A stretch of DNA of 51,193 bases from Prevotella sp. CAG:924. GTDB taxonomy: Bacteria > Bacteroidota > Bacteroidia > Bacteroidales > Bacteroidaceae. Of this stretch, positions 1-8,579 are shown in pieces. Location of the stretch: contig HF988608.1 in assembly GCA_000431975.1 (NCBI GenBank), forward strand, positions 1 to 51,193, given 5' to 3'. Below the pieces are notes generated by a model. That model saw nothing but the letters and a program-made list of their open reading frames with translations, was not told the DNA's origin and searched no databases. Positions within the stretch are counted from its first letter, which is position 1. Every line of letters begins with the position of its first letter. Made by a program: the position numbers and the translations under genes.

Positions 1-649
1 GACAACCGATTGCACTTCTATCTTGAACTTGCGCTGTTTTTCTTCTTATAAACAGAAACCATAGGCACCTTACGGAAAGTCATCCTAAAGAAGTAAGCCA
101 CTAACCAATAGTCGTACTATTTTTCTTGACATATAATAGCCTCAGATACGCAAGAGCCAAAAACCTGAAGTTCACCGAAAGTGGATATAGCTTTCGATGG
201 ATATTCTATTTTGATCAATAGTGTCCGCTTGTACTTTCATCCAAAATCCATTGCCGGCATCTGAAATGAAGTCGCCTTTAGAAAGCCCAATGACCAGTTC
301 TCTATATTTTGGAAACGTCATCTTTGTACTTAGAAGAATTCTTTGGAGCCCACAAATCAATATACCTAACGACTACCCTATTCGCCAAAACAATATAGGA
401 TCGTCTTTCTGCAGACTATTCCTAGAAAGGTAAGCAGCGAAACCATAAAGATGACAGAATAACCAACTCTCTCATCACTACCTTATATATATACTACCTG
501 AGACCAACCACCGCCTGGAATGTGTCTGCATTACATCGGTAAGGTTATACCCATAGCAAGACACACCAGACAACTCACATAAGAGACCGAGAATGCGAAA
601 GAAATAAAACAAAAATAAAGGAGAATACAAATGTTTATCAGTTCCTCGC
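1..649. other. AT-rich stretch without a convincing gene
   Basis: No open frame here looks like a complete gene. The best candidate is on the minus strand, about 172-321 (start codon at 319-321, roughly 49 residues). Its reading is protein-like but it has no visible promoter and matches no family I recognise. It could be the remnant of a decayed gene. The short frames at 221-433 (plus) and 478-717 (minus) look like chance. Confidence 0.4.
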
Positions 650-680
650 TTGTAGAATACGAAACAATTTCCTATTTTTG
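650..680 (+). promoter_or_regulatory. Promoter of the AraC-type regulator
   Basis: A TTG at 650-652 and TATTTTTG at 673-680 are separated by 20 bases, matching the Bacteroidetes vegetative promoter (TTTG/TTG ... TAnnTTTG). Transcription would start near 686. That places the longer possible start codon at 678 outside the transcript and supports translation from the ATG at 768. Confidence 0.65.
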
Positions 681-767
681 CCGTTGACAACATCCTGCCG
701 TCAACACCCCCTGCCACATCTCAAGACCACACAACTTACAAAAGACTTATCAGCTAACTGCCGGACT

Positions 768-1652
768 ATGACAAAGCCTATCAACTTCAACCTCCTCCAA
801 CTGGCGGAACACTACCATACCCACGATATGTATGGAGCCAGCGTAGCCTATTTCGCCTCGGCAGAAAACGGGTTACCGGCTCTCCCGGCCGATGTCTGCC
901 ACATATCCTGCCATGAGCTACTGCTCATCCACAAGGGCACAGCACACACAACACTACACGGTATGCCCACGTTTCTGCAACCAGGCGATCTGTTAGTACT
1001 CGCACCCACCCGCCCCATAGAATGCCGCCTTCAGAAAGAATCCGTCTGCGAGGGACTACTTCTCGATAATGCAACCTATACAGCTGCACGCCTGCGAATA
1101 GACGACTACAAAACTTCTCTTCAGGGCGTTCCGCAGACAGCCCACCGCGTGTACCATCTCACCTCGGAGCAGGCTGACCTGTTATCGGGACTATTCAAAC
1201 AGATACGCCTAACAATCCGCTCACCGCACACCTATGAAAACGAAATGCTGACTTCGCTTGTCCATTACGTGCTCCTCTTCCTCAACGGCCTCAGCACAAG
1301 AGAACACCACCCAATACCCGATCCCAGACATAAAGGCAATATCTTCAAGATTTTCATGCACCTAGCTACCAAGCACTTCCGGGAGAAGCGACAGATACAA
1401 TATTATGCCGACAAACTCTGTATCTCCACCACCTATCTTTCGCGTGTGGTGAAAGAAATCTCGGGCAATACTGTCGGTGAACATCTCGCACACCTTACCT
1501 TTAACGAAGCCTGTACACTGCTCGCCGACTCTGATAAGACGGTGGGCGAGATCGCCTATCTGCTCAGCTTCAACGATCCACCTGCCTTCACCCACTTCTT
1601 TAAACAACGTACAGGAATATCACCCGCTGAATACAGGAAGCGACACCGATAG
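768..1652 (+). CDS. AraC family transcriptional regulator
   Basis: A 294-residue regulator. Residues 1-190 form an AraC_binding-like cupin region, the likely effector or dimerisation domain. Residues about 202-294 carry the two helix-turn-helix units of the AraC/XylS DNA-binding domain: the first reads YYADKLCISTTYLSRVVKE, and the second ends in the classic F-F-K-x-x-T-G-I-S-P-x-E-Y-R pattern. The ATG at 768 is preferred over 678 because the promoter at 650-680 starts transcription downstream of 678. No effector or target can be named. The gene ends 28 bases before a 175-177 bp tandem repeat array, which could be unrelated or could hold binding sites. The next gene lies on the other strand, so it is monocistronic. 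Confidence 0.9.
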   Translation: MTKPINFNLLQLAEHYHTHDMYGASVAYFASAENGLPALPADVCHISCHELLLIHKGTAHTTLHGMPTFLQPGDLLVLAPTRPIECRLQKESVCEGLLLDNATYTAARLRIDDYKTSLQGVPQTAHRVYHLTSEQADLLSGLFKQIRLTIRSPHTYENEMLTSLVHYVLLFLNGLSTREHHPIPDPRHKGNIFKIFMHLATKHFREKRQIQYYADKLCISTTYLSRVVKEISGNTVGEHLAHLTFNEACTLLADSDKTVGEIAYLLSFNDPPAFTHFFKQRTGISPAEYRKRHR

Positions 1653-1680
1653 GCCACATTCCTCTCTTTTATCTGCTTTT

Positions 1681-2650
1681 CAGCCTTCCTAAACAGCAAA
1701 AAACAGCCTTCCTCTCCCTAAAAAAATACTAAACGGCGACAAATTCGGAACATCTTTCGCATCCGTAAAATCAGAAGTGAAATGCGCTGAAATATCAATG
1801 GATAAATACAAAGAAACGATACTCACCGGCCTCTTCCCCCTTTCTCCAGACCCACTTCAGCCTTCCTAAACAGCAAAAAACAGCCTTTCTCTCCCTAAAA
1901 AAATACTAAACGGCGACAAATTCGGAACATCTTTCGCATCCGTAAAATCAGAAGTGAAATGCGCTGAAATATCAATGGATAAATACAAAGAAACGATACT
2001 CACCGGCCTCTTCCCTCCTTCTCCAGACCCACTTCGGCCTTCCTAAACAGCAAAAAACAGCCTCTCTCCCTTAAAAAAATCCTAAACGGCGACAAATTCG
2101 GAACATCTTTCGCATCCGTAAAATCAAAAGTGAGATGCACTGAAATATCAATGGATAAATACAAAAGAAACGATACTTACCGGCCTCTTCCCTCCTTCTC
2201 CAGACCCACTTCGGCCTTCCTAAACAGCAAAAAACAGCCTCTCTCCCTTAAAAAAATCCTAAACGGCGACAAATTCGGAACATCTTTCGCATCCACCAAT
2301 CAAGATCGGGAATATACTGAAACATCATCTGATAAACACATAAAACGCTCATTATCGACTACATTCTGCTTCTTCAGATCTGCTTTTGACCTTCCCAAAC
2401 AGCAGGATACAGCCTCCAACTCCCTAAAAAAATCCTAAACGGCGACAAATTCGGAGTATCTTTTACATCATCAATTAAGACTGGAAATACACTAAAATAG
2501 TGTCGGATAAAAGCTAGATGTACCATAAATTGGCCAGTTCCATTCATTCTTTGTCTATTTTCAACCTTCTTGAACCACAAAAATAGACATCTGTTTCCTA
2601 CTCTGAATCTTAAATGGCGACAAATTCGGAACATCTTTTGTATTCATAGA
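1681..2650. repeat. Tandem array of about six 175-177 bp units
   Basis: Direct, head-to-tail copies begin at about 1681, 1858, 2035, 2212, 2388 and 2562; the last is partial. Copies 1-3 are nearly identical, copy 4 changes in its second half, and copies 5 and 6 are strongly diverged. One 15-base core, GGCGACAAATTCGGA, is unchanged in all six, at 1735, 1912, 2088, 2265, 2441 and 2616, within a wider conserved stretch from a poly-A run to ACATCTTT. The frame at 2130-2438 lies inside the array and is a by-product of it. There are no CRISPR-like unique spacers and no transposase. The array lies between the AraC regulator and the 3' end of a glycosyltransferase gene. Function unknown. Confidence 0.95.
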
Positions 2651-2846
2651 ACATAGCTGTGAATATCCACATTCTTATTGAATAAATAAGTAAATAATAA
2701 GAATTTAGATATTAAACCTGCGATCCTGCTTACTATCTAAATCCTCATTCCTTGAGTATTAACCATTTAGACGATGATCTTCTGTATACAGACGATATAT
2801 AGAAAACATACCGACTTGAGATATCGTAACATACACAACGGAAACA

Positions 2847-3968
2847 CTACGATCGGTCAAGGAATGACCGATACAACTGCTCGTACTGCCGGGCTACCTT
2901 GACATAATCGTGATGCTTACGGACATATCTGATACTCTGCCGCTTCAATCCACTGATCCTCTCGGGATGGGTGGCAAGACCGACAATAGCATCGTAAACA
3001 CTCTGATAGTTAGGCTGCACATTAATAATGGGCCTCAGCTCCGTCTCATGGAGTATCTCGTAGTTCTCAGGCTCTCCGCCTCCGATACAGATAATGCCAT
3101 GGCTCATGGCTTCGAGAGGATTCATCGAAGGTGTGTAACTATAGAGCTGATCGAGAATGGCATCTGATTCCTGCATAAGCTGACGATATCGGGCAAACGG
3201 CACATTCTCCACGACCTGCAGCGCTATCTTATCGGGATAGTCATGCATGGCGTCCTGAGCCGCCCGCAACATGATGTCAGTACCCTTATAGACCGAGCGC
3301 GAGCGGTTGATACCAAGAAAAAGACGTAAAGGATGCGGGGCGGTTCCATCAGATACGTTAGTGGATTCCTCTGTCTCTTCGGTAAGCCGGATGGGAAAAG
3401 GAATGAACGTGGTCTTGTCGGGAAATAGTGGCTGATATGTGGCCCAATACTCATACAGCCCGGCAACAATGGCATCGCAGTCCTCGGCCATGTCGACATT
3501 GAGCCTTCCCTTTGTAGTGTCTATCCAATCGTTGTAATATTCCATCGTGACGGCATCTGTGCGACGCTGACTGCCAATATTGAAATCGCTGTAGCGCAAC
3601 GGCATTCGCGTGGAATTCTCATGCACCCAATAATAGTCCATGCCAAACGCACCCAGCACCAGCCGCCTGTTGTGACGCCGCAGATAACGATAGACAGGAG
3701 CGATGTGCTCGGCTTTCAGCTCAAGAAACATAGGATTGATGAGCTGCACGATGTCAAATCCCGTCATACGGGGCACATACCACAGCAGACGAAGCATATA
3801 GTCCAGACGACCAAGAGCGCCTGGACGGCGGTTGAGATCCACATCGCGCGGATAATCCTTCCAGAAATCGCCGTTAGAGGCTACGATCACCTCATGGCCC
3901 AACTGGCGCAGGCCCTCAGCCAGCGTCCAGTGTACATTGCTATATTCTCCTAACAATAATATCTTCAT
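2847..3968 (-). CDS. Glycosyltransferase, GT-B fold (GT4-like)
   Basis: A 373-residue cytoplasmic glycosyltransferase, probably acting in capsule, O-antigen or another surface glycan pathway; donor and acceptor cannot be told. The N-terminus is the usual first strand-loop of GT-B enzymes (MKILLLGEYSNVHWTLAEGL). Near the C-terminus, SMNPLEAMSHGIICIGGGEPE corresponds to the nucleotide-sugar-binding E-x7-E region. The ATG at 3966-3968 is chosen over an upstream frame start at 4070 because a strong promoter lies between them (4040-4070). It stands alone between the repeat array and a divergently transcribed sigma factor operon, with no other glycan genes around it. Confidence 0.85.
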   Translation of the reverse strand: MKILLLGEYSNVHWTLAEGLRQLGHEVIVASNGDFWKDYPRDVDLNRRPGALGRLDYMLRLLWYVPRMTGFDIVQLINPMFLELKAEHIAPVYRYLRRHNRRLVLGAFGMDYYWVHENSTRMPLRYSDFNIGSQRRTDAVTMEYYNDWIDTTKGRLNVDMAEDCDAIVAGLYEYWATYQPLFPDKTTFIPFPIRLTEETEESTNVSDGTAPHPLRLFLGINRSRSVYKGTDIMLRAAQDAMHDYPDKIALQVVENVPFARYRQLMQESDAILDQLYSYTPSMNPLEAMSHGIICIGGGEPENYEILHETELRPIINVQPNYQSVYDAIVGLATHPERISGLKRQSIRYVRKHHDYVKVARQYEQLYRSFLDRS

Positions 3969-4039
3969 TGCTCTTGTGCTGTAGTTATCAGTCGCCAAAT
4001 AGGGGATAAAGAAATATTCCCTTACCCAGAACGACACTG

Positions 4040-4070
4040 CAAAACTATTTTTTTTTTCATATCCCTGCAA
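4040..4070 (-). promoter_or_regulatory. Promoter of the glycosyltransferase gene
   Basis: On the minus strand the -7 box TAGTTTTG (4040-4047) and a TTG (4068-4070) are spaced 20 bases apart. Transcription should start near 4034, giving a leader of about 65 bases. Confidence 0.7.
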
Positions 4071-4126
4071 CTGTTAGCCCATCTTTTTCGTCTAATCAAC
4101 AGAAATAAAACAAAAAACATCACGAT

Positions 4127-4960
4127 ATGAAGACAAGACAGATAATCCCGACACTGGCCCTGCTACTCATACTGAGCACCACAGCCACGGCTGTTACACC
4201 GCGTCACAGACACCAGCCACAGACCGAGCAAACGGCCCCAGCCTCCTCCACGACACAGCAGAACACTCAAGGGCAAGGCAACACCATCGAAGCCTATTCC
4301 GACACGACCGACGTCGACAGCACCAGCTCTGCCACGGCTTCTCCCGCCTATGATGCCAATACCAGCCACGGCTATGACTATACAGACGACCATAGTCTCC
4401 GCAGCGAATTCGCAGAGACTTTCGGTGACGGTCTCCTTGGCGGATTCGCGATCTTCATGGTATTCATGACGGTAATTATCGCCATTATCGCTCCCATAGT
4501 AATCGTCGCACTAATCCTTCGCTACCTCATCAAACGTCACAACCAACATATGGAGATGATGGAGAAGGAACTGGAAGCCGAACGCGCCTATGAGGAACAA
4601 GCACGCAAGGAAGGCCGGCCTTATCATCGCTACCACTATGCCTCTGCCAGCATCAAAAGTAACTACTCGCCAGAGGCGCTCATGCAGCGTGCCATCACAA
4701 AGATTACCGTCGGCATAGGTCTTGCACTGATGTTCTTCTTCTTCGACTGGGACTTTGCGGTGGGTATCGGCCTGCTTGTTGCCTGCATTGGCGCCGGACA
4801 ATATTATTCGGCATCGAGGGCCGCAAAGCGTCATCAGGAGCGACCCATCGAGGACGCCGATTTCGAGGAGGACATGGACACCGACTATCAGGGAGCCCAC
4901 AGATATCAGGATATGAGCGAGCAGCCCACACAGGAGAATAAAAACGAAGAGAACAAGTAA
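4127..4960 (+). CDS. Membrane protein with signal peptide, DUF6249-like
   Basis: A 277-residue protein of unknown function. Residues 1-23 form a signal peptide (LALLLILSTTATA). A low-complexity Thr/Ser/Gln-rich stretch follows to about residue 85. A strong membrane helix lies near 105-130, then a charged, Glu/Lys-rich helix (HMEMMEKELEAERAYEEQ), then two hydrophobic segments near 190-225 and an acidic tail. The hydrophobic helix followed by MEMMEKELE resembles the DUF6249 family of Bacteroidetes; this assignment is from memory. It is the first gene of an operon with an ECF sigma factor 20 bases downstream, so it may be a membrane sensor or accessory partner of that factor. That is inference from position only. 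Confidence 0.75.
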   Translation: MKTRQIIPTLALLLILSTTATAVTPRHRHQPQTEQTAPASSTTQQNTQGQGNTIEAYSDTTDVDSTSSATASPAYDANTSHGYDYTDDHSLRSEFAETFGDGLLGGFAIFMVFMTVIIAIIAPIVIVALILRYLIKRHNQHMEMMEKELEAERAYEEQARKEGRPYHRYHYASASIKSNYSPEALMQRAITKITVGIGLALMFFFFDWDFAVGIGLLVACIGAGQYYSASRAAKRHQERPIEDADFEEDMDTDYQGAHRYQDMSEQPTQENKNEENK

Positions 4961-4980
4961 ACATAGTAAAACGCACTGTC

Positions 4981-5517
4981 ATGGATCGCAACGAAGAGAC
5001 AGCATTAATCGCACGGGTGAGGAGCTACCACGACCGGCATGCCTTTGGCAGACTGGTCGCGGAGTACCAATCGCCCATACGCCGATTCCTTCTCGCGCAG
5101 ACTCATGGCAACGGGCAACTGGCTGATGACCTCGCACAAGACACCTTTGTAAAGGCATACACCCACATCGACAGCTTTCAGGGGCGCTCGGCCTTCTCCA
5201 CATGGCTCTTCCGCATCGCCTATAATGTGCATTATGACTACGTACGCGTTCACCATACGACAACCGACCTCGACACACCTCAGGCTTTGCATACACCCTC
5301 ACGGCATGACAACACCGCACTCAGACTCGACCTGCAGGACGCGCTCGACATTCTGACGCCCAACGAACGTACCTGCATCACCCTACAGCTCATGGAAGGA
5401 CAGCCCATCCTGCAGATAGCTCAGATTACCGGCATACCCGAGAACACGATCAAAAGCTATCTGGCACGCGGCAAACACAAGATGGCTGCCTTTCTGAGAG
5501 CTAACGGATACAAATAA
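4981..5517 (+). CDS. ECF-type RNA polymerase sigma factor
   Basis: A 178-residue sigma-70 family factor with only regions 2 and 4, the layout of ECF factors. Region 2 covers about residues 18-85 (FGRLVAEYQSPIRRFLLAQT, then DDLAQDTFVKAY and FSTWLFRIAYN). Region 4 covers about 120-170 (LTPNERTCITLQL, IAQITGIPENTIKSYLARGK) and has a clear helix-turn-helix. It redirects RNA polymerase to its own promoters, which cannot be named. It lies between a membrane protein and a small membrane protein, a common arrangement for an ECF factor and its membrane-bound regulators. Confidence 0.92.
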   Translation: MDRNEETALIARVRSYHDRHAFGRLVAEYQSPIRRFLLAQTHGNGQLADDLAQDTFVKAYTHIDSFQGRSAFSTWLFRIAYNVHYDYVRVHHTTTDLDTPQALHTPSRHDNTALRLDLQDALDILTPNERTCITLQLMEGQPILQIAQITGIPENTIKSYLARGKHKMAAFLRANGYK

Positions 5518-5551
5518 CATGTAGCATCCAACCTTAAAAAATCACAGCAGT

Positions 5552-6007
5552 ATGGATAGCAACAAGTATCTATCACCAGACATAAAGACCGATGACGAGC
5601 TGCTCGCACAGTTCTTCGCTGCCAACATGCCAGAAATGGAAGACAACGGATTTACGAAGCGCGTGATGCATCGGTTGCCCAAACAGGAGACTCCCAGCTG
5701 GCTGGCCGATCTGTGGCCCTGGCTTGCCGGGCTTGGAGGTGTCGTCATCGGACTAGGCTATCATCTATGGAAGGAATGGCCCCATCTCATCAGCGGCATG
5801 ACGCGGCTGATCGAAGATCTCCCGACCCTTCTGCAGGATGGAGAGGCTTTCCTACTCCACTATCTGGCAACCATCGCCAAGACCTTGTTCACGACACATG
5901 CACACCACATCACGCCTCAGACAGTGCTCATGATCGTTGTGACCATCGTCACCCTCATCTCACTCGCCGTCTATGACGAAAAAGAGAAAAGACGACTGAC
6001 AAGATAG
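5552..6007 (+). CDS. Small membrane protein in sigma factor operon, possible anti-sigma
   Basis: A 151-residue protein. The cytoplasmic N-terminus (residues 1-50) contains DDELLAQFFAANMPEMEDNG followed by FTKRVMHRLP. Hydrophobic segments lie near residues 53-70 and 128-143, and the C-terminus is basic (EKEKRRLTR). The N-terminal pattern resembles the DUF5056 family found beside sigma factor genes in Bacteroides; this comes from memory. Its position 34 bases after the ECF gene, small soluble head and membrane segments fit an anti-sigma factor, but no zinc-binding anti-sigma motif is present, so the role is inferred. Confidence 0.75.
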   Translation: MDSNKYLSPDIKTDDELLAQFFAANMPEMEDNGFTKRVMHRLPKQETPSWLADLWPWLAGLGGVVIGLGYHLWKEWPHLISGMTRLIEDLPTLLQDGEAFLLHYLATIAKTLFTTHAHHITPQTVLMIVVTIVTLISLAVYDEKEKRRLTR

Positions 6008-6077
6008 TATCATTATCATCTTTTACTCTATATATTTACTATTACTCTATAACATTTACTATTTTGCTAATCTTGTT

Positions 6078-6113
6078 GCCCGACCCGTTCGTCGTTGAGA
6101 TGAGCGGTCGGGC
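6078..6113 (+). terminator. Possible terminator hairpin of the sigma factor operon
   Basis: GCCCGACC (6078-6085) pairs with GGTCGGGC (6106-6113) across a 20-base loop, 70 bases after the last gene of the operon. No clear U-tract follows, so this could be a Rho-independent terminator of weak form or only a 3' end stabiliser. Confidence 0.4.
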
Positions 6114-6213
6114 CGTCTGCGTTTATCCCTAACCTATCCACAACCGCATCGAAATCACACAAGTGCTACTTTTTAAGTCAGAAAATGACGAGAAAAAGAA
6201 ACATACAGAGAAG

Positions 6214-6906
6214 TCATAATTGAGGGCTATACTTGCGTGCATAACTCCATTGCCGCATATCTGAAATGTATGTCTTACCATCTGGAGAGATGATCTTTGC
6301 CCAGTCGCCATCTTTCCGCTCCCACCTGACCATATTCACACGAGCGGTAACATCGAACCAACCTTCGCCTTTTAAATCATATCCACAATCTGTACAGTCG
6401 TCCACCCACCTTATATTGAGCCCATCAAGAAGCGTTGCTCCCTGCTGAATATAGTCGTAAATATAAGTGCTGCGCCTCTCATTATTATGCCACCTGCCGG
6501 TGGACGGCTCATACACATCAAATCTGCGTATAAGCACAGAAGCCCGAAAGACATCCTGCTTCTCAAAGGTGATATCAACACCCGACTCGTGCATATTGAG
6601 AGCTCCAATGGGGAAATAGGACGGACATTTCGCTATCGTCTTTCTTGTAAAATTGTTGCGATGGTACATACCGGGGTCGTGGATATACTGCTCACCCTCC
6701 AGTTCACAATGGAAATAGAACTCAACGGTCCTGATATATATGCGATACCTGTCATTAACACTTATATATCCACCATAGAGAAAGTTACAGGCAAGTAGTC
6801 TGAACTGTTCTTCCAAATTCTTGTTACTTCCGTTATCGTTGGCTATACAATATTTTTCATCAACTGTCGTCACAAACTCAACCAGTGCATCATACAGTCT
6901 TTTCAT
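6214..6906 (-). CDS. Hypothetical protein, 230 residues
   Basis: Not assigned to a family with confidence. It is a soluble protein without signal peptide or membrane segment, rich in aromatic residues. It has an N-terminal helical stretch, a central block (YIHDPGMYHRNN; SGVDITFEKQDVFRASVLIR) and a C-terminal block (WAKIISPDGKTYISDMRQWS). The central block faintly recalls the substrate-loop order of methylpurine-DNA glycosylases, but the key residues cannot be aligned, so no function is claimed. It begins 27 bases after the YjbR-like gene and is the last gene of a minus-strand string that starts at 7984 or 8579. Confidence 0.75.
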   Translation of the reverse strand: MKRLYDALVEFVTTVDEKYCIANDNGSNKNLEEQFRLLACNFLYGGYISVNDRYRIYIRTVEFYFHCELEGEQYIHDPGMYHRNNFTRKTIAKCPSYFPIGALNMHESGVDITFEKQDVFRASVLIRRFDVYEPSTGRWHNNERRSTYIYDYIQQGATLLDGLNIRWVDDCTDCGYDLKGEGWFDVTARVNMVRWERKDGDWAKIISPDGKTYISDMRQWSYARKYSPQL

Positions 6907-6933
6907 AAGTCTATTTTTGCAGCTACTTATCCG

Positions 6934-7299
6934 TTACTCTCCAAGACATCCAAGAGTGAATGTTCCGCCACCTCCCTTCACAATGGAATAGGAATTCTCT
7001 ATCAGCTTTCTTATCAGCTCATCATCCACATCGGAACCAAAGGCAATGCCTATCCAATACTTCGGATTGCCATTATAGGGTGCTATGATGCCCTCATATC
7101 GGGCTTTCAGCTCACCCATATATTCGGGCTGACACTTCAGTGTGCAACGGTCGAAGCGGTCGATATCTATAAGACAATACATCTTACCTCTGACATAGAA
7201 TACCAACACGCTCTCCGCCCCTTTGAACTTCCGAAACGGAAGTTTCTCTACCGTTCCGGGCAAAGACAGGCAGTAATCACGAAACTCTTCTATATTCAT
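6934..7299 (-). CDS. MmcQ/YjbR family protein
   Basis: A 121-residue protein of the MmcQ/YjbR fold (CyaY-like). Family marks are the N-terminal EEFRDYCLSLPGTVEKLPF, then the strand pair LVFYVRGKMYCLIDID, a Cys/Lys-rich strand (CTLKCQPEYMGELKARY) and NPKYWIGIAFGSDVDDELI. Members are often called DNA-binding, but the biochemical role is not settled. The ATG at 7297-7299 overlaps the stop codon of the preceding gene by 4 bases (ATGA), a typical translational coupling site; the longer upstream frame is therefore not used. Confidence 0.88.
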   Translation of the reverse strand: MNIEEFRDYCLSLPGTVEKLPFRKFKGAESVLVFYVRGKMYCLIDIDRFDRCTLKCQPEYMGELKARYEGIIAPYNGNPKYWIGIAFGSDVDDELIRKLIENSYSIVKGGGGTFTLGCLGE

Positions 7300-7742
7300 A
7301 CGTTTCGTTCTGTCAGCTGCCTGACAATCCACTCCATCAGAACGTTCACGGCATAGTCGCATTGCCCTGCCGTCAGAGCCACTCCTTTGGGAACATGGTG
7401 CCACTTCTCAAAGCAACCCCTGCAACAACAACCCGTAGCATGCTGGGCCTTGAATACGGGATGTCCACGATAAGGCGTCTGCTTACCATCATTGACAGGC
7501 TCTGCGGGAGCCAGGCGCCTTCTCACGAAGTCGGCGGCATGGAGACGTATCTTGTCAAGACCATTCTTACGGATGTAAGCTACATCCTGCGCCGTCAGAT
7601 GGAACGAACTACGGAACTTTGACTGTGCAAGACGATGAAACAAATCATCAAAGGCCGCGTTGGCCTTTGGTATGACCAGTGGCTTGTCTTCTACGGGCAT
7701 ATCGCCGAACAATTCTCCCTGTATATATGTCTGTCGCTTCAT
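7296..7742 (-). CDS. DUF4186 family protein
   Basis: A 148-residue protein with the hallmark of DUF4186: a central FRSSFHLTAQDVAYIRKNGL segment, HAADFVRRRLAPAEPVNDGK, and near residues 103-125 the Cys/His cluster HATGCCCRGCFEKWHHVPKG, which looks like a metal site. Biochemical function unknown. Both ends share a 4-base ATGA overlap with a neighbour (7739-7742 upstream, 7296-7299 downstream), so the three genes are almost certainly translated as a unit. The longer frame start at 7820 would overlap the upstream gene and is rejected. Confidence 0.88.
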   Translation of the reverse strand: MKRQTYIQGELFGDMPVEDKPLVIPKANAAFDDLFHRLAQSKFRSSFHLTAQDVAYIRKNGLDKIRLHAADFVRRRLAPAEPVNDGKQTPYRGHPVFKAQHATGCCCRGCFEKWHHVPKGVALTAGQCDYAVNVLMEWIVRQLTERNV

Positions 7743-7984
7743 GATCTTATCTCTATCGTAAACAGTGAGCCATGAACTCCCTCGCCAGCATAATAGCCAC
7801 CAGTGGGGAACTGGGAGCACAAATCACTGCAAGCCTCATCATCGAGATGGGATGCCAATTCAAGACGTATCACACGACTCTGACGATCATAATTCAGATC
7901 CCAGATGGAACACCGGGCACAGGCATCCACCACCGCGCGTACCTCATCCATCAGCTGCCATATGTCAAAATACTCTTCCCTCAT
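7739..7984 (-). CDS. Hypothetical 81-residue protein
   Basis: A small acidic soluble protein without recognised family, beginning MREEYFDIWQLMDEVRAVVD and containing two Cys in VVDACARCSIWDL and one in DLCSQF. The ATGA overlap with the DUF4186 start at 7739-7742 argues that it is real and coupled to the genes below it. It starts 64 bases after the flavin reductase stop, so it may be co-transcribed with that gene. Confidence 0.7.
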   Translation of the reverse strand: MREEYFDIWQLMDEVRAVVDACARCSIWDLNYDRQSRVIRLELASHLDDEACSDLCSQFPTGGYYAGEGVHGSLFTIEIRS

Positions 7985-8048
7985 TGACCTTATCAGGATC
8001 CATCCAAGTCACGTCTGCAGAAAGGCCGGACGCGAACCGAATATGTGC

Positions 8049-8579
8049 TTAACGCTTCATCACATTCAGAATCTCGCCGATATACATGGTATGCAGATCG
8101 TTGTCCTCATACCAATGTAACACATCAACGGGCAATTCCTCCTTTGTCATACGATGCTTGTACATTGTACGGCACTCGATGCAGAGCGTAGACTCCCTGA
8201 ACATTGGATTACCAAGATCGGTGAACTCGGGATGGAGATCCACCACAGAGAACTTGTCACCATCACGACCGGAATGTCTACCGATATAGCTCAATGCCTT
8301 ACGATAGGTGTCGGGAAAGGCATTCACCGTGAAATGACCATACTTGTCGATAAACTCCTTAGTATAACGACTGTCACGCACAAAGACTGTAATAATGGGC
8401 TTACCCCACAGCTCACCCATTTGTCCCCAGCTGATGGTCATAGCATTGAAATCGCCTTGCTTACCGGCAGCCAGTACCATCCAGTCCTTATCAAAGAGTT
8501 CCACAGCATTCTTTACTTCTGTAGGATCCAAGGCCATCCACAGCCTGTTAGCCTGATTTATCAAGTTTCTTTCTTCCAT
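8049..8579 (-). CDS. Flavin reductase family protein
   Basis: A 176-residue FMN-binding split-barrel protein. Typical features are the early strand DWMVLAAGKQGDFNAMTISWG, used by the family to hold the flavin, the VFVRDSRYTKEFIDKYGHF segment and FTVNAFPDTYRKAL. Relatives bind FMN and serve as NAD(P)H:flavin oxidoreductases or as partners of other redox enzymes; the actual partner is unknown. The ATG at 8577-8579 is preferred to a TTG ten codons upstream. It may head the transcript that includes the small genes at 7984-6214. Confidence 0.87.
   Translation of the reverse strand: MEERNLINQANRLWMALDPTEVKNAVELFDKDWMVLAAGKQGDFNAMTISWGQMGELWGKPIITVFVRDSRYTKEFIDKYGHFTVNAFPDTYRKALSYIGRHSGRDGDKFSVVDLHPEFTDLGNPMFRESTLCIECRTMYKHRMTKEELPVDVLHWYEDNDLHTMYIGEILNVMKR

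Noticed and set aside
2130..2438. Frame of 102 codons within the repeat array
   Set aside because: It follows the repeat unit, is open only in the diverged copies and has no family likeness.
1681..2650. CRISPR array
   Set aside because: The repeating unit is 175-177 bp with no short repeat plus unique spacer pattern and no cas genes nearby.
6214..6906. Methylpurine-DNA glycosylase assignment for the 230-residue protein
   Set aside because: Only a loose likeness around the SGVDITFEK and ASVLIR segments; active-site residues could not be aligned, so it was left as hypothetical.
6912..6919. TATTTTTG box on the plus strand
   Set aside because: It points into the 5' part of a spacer opposite the YjbR-like gene with no plus-strand gene behind it; probably chance.
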